From Calditrichota bacterium (GTDB taxonomy: Bacteria > Zixibacteria > MSB-5A5 > GN15 > FEB-12): DNA of 11,283 nt. A model generated the notes under the pieces. It was given only the letters and a program-made list of their open reading frames with translations, had not been told where the DNA came from and did not search any database. The stretch's first letter is position 1. Each line of letters begins with the position of its first letter. Both the position numbers and the translations under genes were made by a program. Shown here piece after piece: positions 6,217 to 11,283 of the stretch. The DNA lies in NCBI GenBank assembly GCA_008501655.1, contig QQUK01000199.1, forward strand, positions 1 through 11,283, read 5' to 3'.

Positions 6217-7830
6217 TTATTGTATCGGAGCACCTGATTCAACCCAGACAGGATCAAAAATGTCGGCACTTTCGGTATTTCCTAGATACCCATTTTCACC
6301 TTGTAATGAGGTAATAATATCTCCGACACCTTCGTTAAACTGGTAATAGCATACAAGACCGGACTCCGTACCGGCAAGATTTATATTATAGTTACCCATT
6401 ATCTCAGCTGGACTTCTTGTTATATTCCAGACACGGACTTCATCTATGGAGCCATCAAAATAAAATTCATCAAACAGTTTTCGACGACCAATGTTTAAAG
6501 TAGTTGTATACTCACAAGAACTTGAAATACCTGTGCTCATAGTATCAACAACTTGTCCGTCTATATAATAAGTTATAAAACCAAAATCATAAGATAAAGC
6601 GATATGATGCCATTCAAAAAGAGTTACACCGGTATCAGCGAGATACCTTCCCGGATTGCCGTCGGCACAGACATCAGTACCTAACTTTGTTCCTGAGATG
6701 AGTGAATATTGCAGATATGGGGACCCCGGAGGACTTTTATCTATCACCCTGTCGAACGTATTCGCGTCTCGCTGGTATACCCAAGCTTCTAATGTATACG
6801 TGTCTCCAAGATTTAATCCATCAAAATATGGTATCGTTGCATATTTTGAACCATTAAAATCAAGAGCATAGTTTATCTGGGGAGTATTATAATATGGTGC
6901 TGAAACAGAGTATTCATTTGTATTATCTTTTACTACAAGGAAATAGTAGTAGTTAGTTGTATCATTTGTGTAGTAATCATAGGAGGTCGTATTCTGATTT
7001 GTTATAGTAGCAATAACATTGTCTGTTAAATCAAACACTGAATCTACGGAAGTAATAATTTCATACGATAAAAAATCATTCATTGTAACTTTATTCCAAT
7101 TGATTGATTTATATCCAAGTCCATTTGATACAAGAGAGATTACCGGTACTGGAGGAGGAGCATTTAAAGTATAAACTGATTCAATATTACTTGCAGTTTT
7201 TTTGCCAAAGACATCAGAGACCTCAACCTGTATAAAATACAATGTATTGTCCATAAGATTATCAATTATTCTGGTCGTATCTGTAACTGAAGTAATGTTA
7301 ATAGTGTGTAAAGATGGTTCATGTTGATCTGTAGTATCATAAATCAACTTGTAAATAAAAAAATCATCTTCCTGAAACATCGACCATCTAACCGGAATCG
7401 AACTAATCGTAACATTGCTGCTATCAATAGAAAGAATTGGCGGTTCAGGAGTACCAAGTGATGTATCGATAGTCACTGTAATCGTTGCAGAGCCGGTAGA
7501 ATTCTGGTCAGTATCGTATGCGACTGCATAAACTGAGTGATTTGTACCATGTTTTAAACCGTAGGTATCCCATATCATTTCATATGGTGTAGCCGGATCT
7601 ATATAAGCTCTTGAGGCATCAACATAAAAATCAACCCTGGCAATCCCGACATTATCAAAAGCGTCTGCGGTTATTTTAACATAATCGCTAACACTCGCAT
7701 TATTACCGGGTGCTGTAATTACTACAGATGGATCAGTGGAAATAACCGGGTTTTCAGTATCATCGTCATCACAAGAAAAGAATAACAAAGATAGCGTAAG
7801 AACAAGTATTACACTATTAAATCTTACCAT
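6217..7830 (-). CDS. Modular surface-type lipoprotein (Ig-like, two FnIII-like, LamG)
   Basis: This 537-residue protein begins at ATG 7830, chosen because GGAGG lies 5 nt upstream; the ATG at 7845 has no SD. Residues 1-20 form a lipoprotein signal (VILVLTLSLLFFSC, lipidated Cys20) followed by DDDD. An Ig-like domain lies at about 35-123 (VVITAPGNNASVSDYVKITA, then ADAFDNVGIARVDFYVD). Two fibronectin-III-like modules follow at about 130-222 and 226-315, then a LamG/concanavalin-like jelly roll at about 322-500 (YALDFNGSKYATIPYFDGLN, LEAWVYQRD, WHHIALSYDFGFITYYIDG, GSIDEVRVWNITRSPAEI, GLVCYYQFNEG). LamG modules usually bind glycans or proteins, so adhesion or polysaccharide contact is likely. 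There is no type IX C-terminal signal and no enzyme motif. It is a single-gene unit bracketed by the duplicated hairpin element, which could mean acquisition as a unit. Confidence 0.85.
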   Translation of the reverse strand: MVRFNSVILVLTLSLLFFSCDDDDTENPVISTDPSVVITAPGNNASVSDYVKITADAFDNVGIARVDFYVDASRAYIDPATPYEMIWDTYGLKHGTNHSVYAVAYDTDQNSTGSATITVTIDTSLGTPEPPILSIDSSNVTISSIPVRWSMFQEDDFFIYKLIYDTTDQHEPSLHTINITSVTDTTRIIDNLMDNTLYFIQVEVSDVFGKKTASNIESVYTLNAPPPVPVISLVSNGLGYKSINWNKVTMNDFLSYEIITSVDSVFDLTDNVIATITNQNTTSYDYYTNDTTNYYYFLVVKDNTNEYSVSAPYYNTPQINYALDFNGSKYATIPYFDGLNLGDTYTLEAWVYQRDANTFDRVIDKSPPGSPYLQYSLISGTKLGTDVCADGNPGRYLADTGVTLFEWHHIALSYDFGFITYYIDGQVVDTMSTGISSSCEYTTTLNIGRRKLFDEFYFDGSIDEVRVWNITRSPAEIMGNYNINLAGTESGLVCYYQFNEGVGDIITSLQGENGYLGNTESADIFDPVWVESGAPIQ

Positions 7831-7835
7831 ATATA

Positions 7836-7840
7836 CCTCC
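7836..7840 (-). promoter_or_regulatory. Strong ribosome binding site that decides the lipoprotein start
   Basis: GGAGG on the minus strand, 5 nt before ATG 7830-7828. It lies inside the longer frame that would start at 7845, so the 15-bp-longer version is unlikely. Confidence 0.8.
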
Positions 7841-7863
7841 GACATCTATTAATTGTTGAATCA

Positions 7864-7892
7864 TATAATATTATATCTGATGGAGAAGTCAA
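7864..7892 (-). promoter_or_regulatory. Tentative promoter for the lipoprotein gene
   Basis: Minus strand TTGACT (7892-7887) lies in the right region, but the hexamer at 17-nt spacing is ATTATA (7869-7864), a poor -10. A perfect TATAAT (7875-7870) is only 11 nt away, too close for standard pairing. A promoter here is likely, its exact boxes are not. Confidence 0.3.
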
Positions 7893-7901
7893 GATTTTAC
7901 A

Positions 7902-7920
7902 TAGACTAATCTGTAGACTA
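7902..7920. repeat. Tandem TAGACTA heptamers upstream of the lipoprotein promoter
   Basis: TAGACTA occurs at 7902-7908 and 7914-7920, a 12-bp period. It lies just upstream of the TTGACT box as read on the minus strand, where an activator could bind. Short enough to be coincidence. Confidence 0.25.
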
Positions 7921-7948
7921 TAGAGAGCAATTCAGAGGATAGTTTCAG

Positions 7949-7986
7949 AAACTGTCAGGAAAAGGTTCCTGACAGCGCGGTTAAAA
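7949..7986 (+). repeat. 38-bp hairpin element, copy 2
   Basis: GTCAGGAA (7954-7961), loop AAGG and TTCCTGAC (7966-7973) form the same 8-bp stem as copy 1. AACT (7950-7953) pairs with GGTT (7979-7982) beyond the AGCGC bulge, using one U-G pair. It has the same orientation as copy 1, 1818 bp away, on the other side of the lipoprotein gene. Like copy 1 it is followed by a terminator-like hairpin. Confidence 0.75.
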
Positions 7987-7996
7987 TTTACGGCAT

Positions 7997-8037
7997 AAAA
8001 AAAGTCCCCTTCGACTCCGCGCAGGGTGACTTTTTTT
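7997..8037. terminator. Terminator-like hairpin, serving the creatininase operon
   Basis: The arms 7997-8010 (AAAAAAAGTCCCCT) and 8023-8037 (AGGGTGAC plus seven T) pair over 14 bp with one bulged T at 8027 and a 12-nt loop. On the minus strand it follows the creatininase stop by about 35 nt and gives a U-run. The loop and stem core (CTTCGACTCCGCGCAGGG) resemble a hairpin repeat type that recurs between genes in many bacteria, from memory. Confidence 0.75.
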
Positions 8038-8072
8038 AAAAAACAATTCATATTTGTAACAGTCTGAAATTA

Positions 8073-8807
8073 TTACAGTCCGAATTTTTTCCAACGACCC
8101 AGTACCATTTCGACAAAATCACCGACTGTCTCGACGACTTTTTTGCGATATTCTTTTGCCTGTTCAACATCAAAATTCGGATGTCCCACACCCTCTTTTG
8201 CAACTAATATAGAACCGGGAATCGGGTAGACATCGGCACCGTAACGGAAATGATACACAAGTTCGGGGTCAAACAGGGATTCATCGGCATAGCTCGGGTC
8301 TATTGCCTGAACCATTGCAGTTTCATCGGTACCGGCATGTCCACCGGGATGACCGAAAAAGTCTTCCGTTACCTGATGACATAAATCCCACCAATGGATG
8401 ACTGCGATATTTGCTGATTGTTCTTTATGGAATTCATAGGCAACCGGTTTTAAATCGGCATTGTTGCCGCCATGTCCATTCATAAGAATTATATTTTTAA
8501 AACCTGAATCGACAAATGAATCTAAAATATCCCTGATATATAATCGGAATGTCTCCGGTTTGATACAGGAACCGCCATTATATCTGTACAGAGATTTTGT
8601 AATGCCGTAATTTACGGTTGGTGCTATAAGGGCATTGATACGGTCAGCTATTCCTTCAGCAATTGTTTCCGGAATATAATTATCGGTACCGATACATGCT
8701 GAACCGTGGGCTTCAACAGTTCCAACAGGAAAAATGATAGTATCTATATCTGCGGGGACAAGCTTTTGAATATTTAGCCAGGAGAGTTTCTGCAGCTGCC
8801 GTTCCAT
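8073..8807 (-). CDS. Creatininase-family metal-dependent amidohydrolase
   Basis: This 244-residue cytoplasmic protein belongs to the creatininase family, which includes creatinine amidohydrolase, FAPy amidohydrolases and the mycofactocin protease MftE. The family segments are present: PVGTVEAHG with Glu32 and His34, GTDNYI with Asp42, NGHGGNN (110-116) with His112, and GGHAGTDETA (155-164) with His157 and Glu162. Together they fit the two-metal site. The NGHGGN form lacks the Glu seen in NGHYEN of true creatininase, so creatinine is unlikely to be the substrate. Length is normal. Its ATG directly follows the stop of the upstream gene (TAAATG), with GGAAG about 6 nt before it, so the two are cotranscribed. 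The substrate is unknown; the transferase-like partner gives the only hint. Confidence 0.85.
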   Translation of the reverse strand: MERQLQKLSWLNIQKLVPADIDTIIFPVGTVEAHGSACIGTDNYIPETIAEGIADRINALIAPTVNYGITKSLYRYNGGSCIKPETFRLYIRDILDSFVDSGFKNIILMNGHGGNNADLKPVAYEFHKEQSANIAVIHWWDLCHQVTEDFFGHPGGHAGTDETAMVQAIDPSYADESLFDPELVYHFRYGADVYPIPGSILVAKEGVGHPNFDVEQAKEYRKKVVETVGDFVEMVLGRWKKFGL

Positions 8808-9563
8808 TTAGTCTTCCATTTCAAGTTTGGAGAGGATTCTTTCGAGGGCTTTTTCGGTTTCATGAGCTGTTTGTTCATCACCCATAAACCGGAACTGGTT
8901 GATATCCCGGACAGCCATCTCAAGTTCATCGGTTCGTTCCACACAATACCAAATTTCGAGTTCTGACCATTTGAGTTCTTTGGCAACGAGTGCATCGGCG
9001 ACATCATGATAGATTGTCGGTGACTTCCAGTCAAATTCACTTAATTGAATGTGAGCTTTACCGGACATGCCGATAACATAGTATCGGCCTTCCGGAGTCG
9101 GACCGAATACAGCATCAGATTCCCGGAGAACTTTAACAGCCATTTCGAGTTTTTCAGCTGAGACGGTAGGTGTCCGGCTTCCGATGACTAAGACGTTTTC
9201 ATAGCCAGCTTTAAAACAATCGTCGAATATCTTTTCGATTCTTATTCCCCAGCGGTCTTTTTCCAGTTTAATTTTTTCAAACCGGGAGGATACAAAGCCA
9301 TCATCGATACCTTTGGTCTGTTTCGATATATAATCGGAAATTATTTTAACAAGTTTTTTACGTTCCGGATTATCTATATAATAGAGGCGGACATCGGCTT
9401 CCTGAATCGTAGAAGCTGACATGATTGTGTCGGTTATAAATGCCTGATGTAAGAACCTAAGATTATCACCGTCAATTGCTCCAAAATCCATCAGAGATCC
9501 GTCTTCTTTCGGTTCCTGGATACAAACGACGATTGCAGTATCTAATTTTTTCTTTGGCGACAT
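8808..9563 (-). CDS. DUF2064/TIGR04282-like transferase with degenerate motifs
   Basis: This 251-residue protein starts at ATG 9563; a TTG start at 9575 is possible but has no SD. The central part follows the DUF2064 (TIGR04282, rSAM/selenodomain-associated transferase 1) pattern: RWGIRIEKIFDDCFKAGYEN, VLVIGSRTP (125-133), ESDAVFGPTPEGRYYVIGM (148-166) and FDWKSPTIY. These are GT-A-like nucleotide-sugar or nucleotidyl transferases. The usual metal-binding Asp of GSDxP is Arg130 here, and the usual DGGYY reads EGRYY, so activity may be lost or changed. The N-terminal 100 residues keep only the AIVVCIQEPKEDG strand and then diverge. The C-terminal tail (about 215-251) is charged and helical. 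It is the first gene of a two-gene unit with the creatininase. Family call moderate, activity unknown. Confidence 0.65.
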   Translation of the reverse strand: MSPKKKLDTAIVVCIQEPKEDGSLMDFGAIDGDNLRFLHQAFITDTIMSASTIQEADVRLYYIDNPERKKLVKIISDYISKQTKGIDDGFVSSRFEKIKLEKDRWGIRIEKIFDDCFKAGYENVLVIGSRTPTVSAEKLEMAVKVLRESDAVFGPTPEGRYYVIGMSGKAHIQLSEFDWKSPTIYHDVADALVAKELKWSELEIWYCVERTDELEMAVRDINQFRFMGDEQTAHETEKALERILSKLEMED

Positions 9564-9577
9564 ACCATTCCACAAAT

Positions 9578-9601
9578 TATTCGTTTACGTTTATACGAAT
9601 A
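9578..9601. repeat. Palindrome overlapping the promoter of the transferase/creatininase unit
   Basis: TATTCGT (9578-9584) and ACGAATA (9595-9601) are perfect 7-bp arms with a 10-nt spacer. They cover the right part of the -10 box and the expected start point (near 9591), where a repressor would act. The spacer is itself rich in CGT and ACG steps. Confidence 0.45.
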
Positions 9602-9626
9602 TATGGATGGTATTTTTTACAGTCAA
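9598..9626 (-). promoter_or_regulatory. Sigma70-type promoter of the transferase/creatininase unit
   Basis: Minus strand TTGACT (9626-9621), a 17-nt spacer and TATATT (9603-9598), about 35 nt upstream of ATG 9563. Near-consensus and in the only gap upstream of these genes. Confidence 0.65.
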
Positions 9627-9637
9627 GTCCGTGAGAG

Positions 9638-9660
9638 GAAAAAAATAAAATATTTTTTTC
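9638..9660 (-). terminator. AT-rich hairpin after dsbD, weak terminator candidate
   Basis: GAAAAAAATA (9638-9647) and TATTTTTTTC (9651-9660) are perfectly complementary around a 3-nt AAA loop, immediately after the dsbD stop. The stem has only one G-C pair, so it would be weak, but the U-rich arm fits a terminator. It lies upstream of the next promoter. Confidence 0.4.
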
Positions 9661-11283
9661 TTATTTGATCTTTTTCATTTCAGCAATCATATCTTCCGGT
9701 TCGACTACACCTTGCATAATTTTTTTAACGTTTCCGTTTGAGTCAAGGAGAAGGGTTGTCGGGAGAGAATATGATTTGATACCGAATTTTTTCATGAACT
9801 GTTTTGATTCGGGGGAGTCAGATTTCTCAAGCTGAATCTTAAGAGCTTGAAACCGCTTCGCTTCAAGTGCAACATCGGGGTTATTGAAAGTTTTTTCTTC
9901 GAGTACTTTACAATTGGCACACCATGTTGCCCATGTATCTATTAACACCGGTTTGCCGGACGCTTTTGCATCTGCAAGTCCCCTCTCCAGATCGGTTTGC
10001 CAATCGATCAGTTTTTGTTTTGATTCAGCGGTTGTTGAAAAACCTGAAAAAGGTTTGTGGATGAATCCCTGGCTGACTAAACTGCCCAGGAGTAAATATA
10101 TAGAGACTATAAATGCAAGTATTCCTATAAATTTTTTCAAACGGTCGAACATCGATGAATCTTTAGATAAACGGTCAAGTCCGCCTCCAAAGACAGCAAG
10201 CGAAAGGAGCAGTAATCCTGATAAGATTGCCAGAATGTCTGTCGGAATAATCGTACGGAGGAAGTACAGTGCCATCATAAGCAGAACAAATCCGAAGAAT
10301 TTTTTAACTGTTTCCATCCACTCCCCTGCCCCGGGCAGAGAATTGATTGCTGATGAGAATGTTCCGACAATCATATAAAGTGTTCCTAAACCGATAGCAA
10401 AAACAAACAGAATCAGAAAACCGAACAGCGGGTTGCCGACGGTTGATATATATGTCAGGATACCAAAGACAAACGGTCCAACACACGGGGAGATCACTAA
10501 AGCTGCGATGGCACCTAAAATGATAACGCCGACAATTCCGCTTTTCTTTTTGGTCGAACCGAGTTTATTGCGCAGAGACATAGGGACTTCAAGGCTGTAC
10601 ACACCGAACATCGAAAGGGCAAAGATGACAAAAACTACCGACATACTAATGACAACAATTGGATTGGCGAGCCATGCTCCGAAAACACCGCCGATAAGCG
10701 ATACAATCAGTCCCATTATACCGTATATAACCGCCATAGAGAGGACATAAAATAACGAAAGAATAAATCCTTTTCCAATCGACCGTGATTGGCCTGCAAA
10801 AATTGAGACTGTAATCGGAATCATCGGATAAGTACAGGGAGAAAATGATAGGAGAAGTCCGGTGACAAAAGCAAGTCCTAATACCAGAAAATATCCCCAA
10901 AATCCATGTTCAGTTATTAATGCTTCGATTTCTGAGGTCTGTTGATAATCATTAGACACGACGTTTTCTGAAAGAGCCTGACCCTCTGTTTGTTCTGTCT
11001 GAGCCGTAAAATCTATACCGGCGAAAATCTTATCATTTTGCGGTTGTCCGTTCTCTCCAATCGGAAGTGTCAAAGATGTATTTAATATATTCGGAGCTTT
11101 GCATTCTTTATCGTTACATGGCTGGTATTCAAACTGGAGATTGAGTGTAATTTCAGAACCGGTATAAGATTCATCAAGTTTCGCAGTAAACGGAATATAA
11201 AAATCTCCATCAACGACCGACAGGGAATCATCAAAAAACGGAATCATATGCGATTTCGGATACAATATATTTGTTATCTTTAC
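9661..11283 (-). CDS. dsbD: Thiol:disulfide interchange protein DsbD, 5' end beyond window
   Basis: The frame is open through the right edge; 540 codons are visible, and the TTG at 11265 is not taken as the start because the reading continues upstream. DsbD carries electrons from cytoplasmic thioredoxin across the inner membrane to periplasmic thiol proteins. Counting from the edge, the end of the N-terminal domain has Cys56 and Cys61 (YQPCNDKECKAP). A membrane domain of about eight helices follows at 124-410, with Cys150 (FSPCTYP) and Cys267 (ISPCVGP), the redox pair of the family. The C-terminal thioredoxin domain (about 425-540) has DTWATWCANC (Cys455, Cys458) and the cis-Pro loop SYSLPTT. 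All six redox cysteines are therefore present. It ends just before a weak hairpin and is not cotranscribed with the next unit. Confidence 0.93.
   Translation of the reverse strand, partial: VKITNILYPKSHMIPFFDDSLSVVDGDFYIPFTAKLDESYTGSEITLNLQFEYQPCNDKECKAPNILNTSLTLPIGENGQPQNDKIFAGIDFTAQTEQTEGQALSENVVSNDYQQTSEIEALITEHGFWGYFLVLGLAFVTGLLLSFSPCTYPMIPITVSIFAGQSRSIGKGFILSLFYVLSMAVIYGIMGLIVSLIGGVFGAWLANPIVVISMSVVFVIFALSMFGVYSLEVPMSLRNKLGSTKKKSGIVGVIILGAIAALVISPCVGPFVFGILTYISTVGNPLFGFLILFVFAIGLGTLYMIVGTFSSAINSLPGAGEWMETVKKFFGFVLLMMALYFLRTIIPTDILAILSGLLLLSLAVFGGGLDRLSKDSSMFDRLKKFIGILAFIVSIYLLLGSLVSQGFIHKPFSGFSTTAESKQKLIDWQTDLERGLADAKASGKPVLIDTWATWCANCKVLEEKTFNNPDVALEAKRFQALKIQLEKSDSPESKQFMKKFGIKSYSLPTTLLLDSNGNVKKIMQGVVEPEDMIAEMKKIK

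Noticed and set aside
7831..7845. Upstream ATG at 7845 as start of the lipoprotein
   Set aside because: It has no SD, and the strong GGAGG lies between it and ATG 7830; the lipoprotein signal is more typical in the shorter form.
6131..7986. The duplicated hairpins as integron attC sites around a gene cassette
   Set aside because: The 3' side reads GTTAAAA, close to the R' box, but the 5' side lacks the matching RYYYAAC box and no integrase is present, so the attC model is not supported.
6131..8037. The duplicated elements as ends of a transposon
   Set aside because: They are direct rather than terminal inverted repeats, no target-site duplication was seen, and no transposase lies between them.
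8774..9040. Minus-strand open frame of 88 codons overlapping the transferase-like and creatininase genes
   Set aside because: It is a shifted frame of the transferase-like gene; the true frame carries family motifs and abuts the creatininase start exactly.
9884..10378. 164-codon plus-strand open frame antisense to dsbD
   Set aside because: dsbD is unmistakable on the other strand with all family motifs, and the antisense product is Ser/Pro/Lys-rich with no recognisable domain.
1..11283. CRISPR array, tRNA or rRNA genes, phage or toxin-antitoxin genes
   Set aside because: Nothing with regular spacing, cloverleaf pattern or characteristic small-gene pair was seen on either strand.

Overview
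The window reads as a chromosomal stretch of a Gram-negative bacterium, probably from the FCB (Fibrobacterota-Chlorobiota-Bacteroidota) side of the tree. The case for this is a diderm envelope (outer-membrane barrel protein, lipoprotein with FnIII/LamG modules, DsbD), an ECF sigma/zinc anti-sigma pair, and moderately AT-rich DNA. Several promoters fit TTGACA-N17-TATATT, and Shine-Dalgarno sites such as GGAGG and AAGGA are clear. That argues against typical Bacteroidia, which use a different -33/-7 promoter and mostly lack SD sites; an early-branching FCB lineage is my guess, not a demonstration. No phage, transposase, CRISPR array, tRNA or rRNA is visible.

Layout. (1) 1-2826, minus strand: a tightly packed operon of ECF sigma factor, zinc-finger anti-sigma factor, an HtrA-like PDZ protein in which all three catalytic positions are replaced, and the start of a CMD/AhpD-like protein that runs off the left edge. 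The first three genes overlap. The order recalls algU-mucA-mucB-mucD, but with a protease-dead HtrA. (2) 2827-3062: a divergent control region with a sigma70-type promoter and a candidate ECF-type autoregulatory promoter towards the sigma gene, and a sigma70-type promoter towards pabB. The two sigma70-type promoters share one -35 box on opposite strands. (3) 3022-5223, plus strand: a possible 14-codon leader ORF, pabB and pabC, chained by overlaps; these genes make 4-aminobenzoate for folate. (4) 5224-6216: a promoter with two operator-like inverted repeats, an outer-membrane barrel protein of unknown function, and a bidirectional terminator. (5) 6217-8072, minus: a modular surface-type lipoprotein, flanked on both sides by near-identical copies of a 38-bp hairpin element, each followed by a terminator-like hairpin. 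(6) 8073-9660, minus: an abutting pair made of a degenerate DUF2064/TIGR04282-type transferase-like protein and a creatininase-family amidohydrolase, behind a strong promoter with an operator-like palindrome. (7) 9661-11283, minus: dsbD, 5'-truncated by the window edge.

How the parts may fit: most genes serve the envelope (stress-type sigma system, thiol reductant supply to the periplasm, outer-membrane protein, lipoprotein); pabBC is ordinary folate metabolism. The most unusual items are the pseudo-HtrA inside the sigma operon, the duplicated hairpin element bracketing the lipoprotein gene, the possible leader ORF coupled to pabB, and the transferase-like/creatininase pair. All functional statements rest on motif recognition by eye; no database search was possible.
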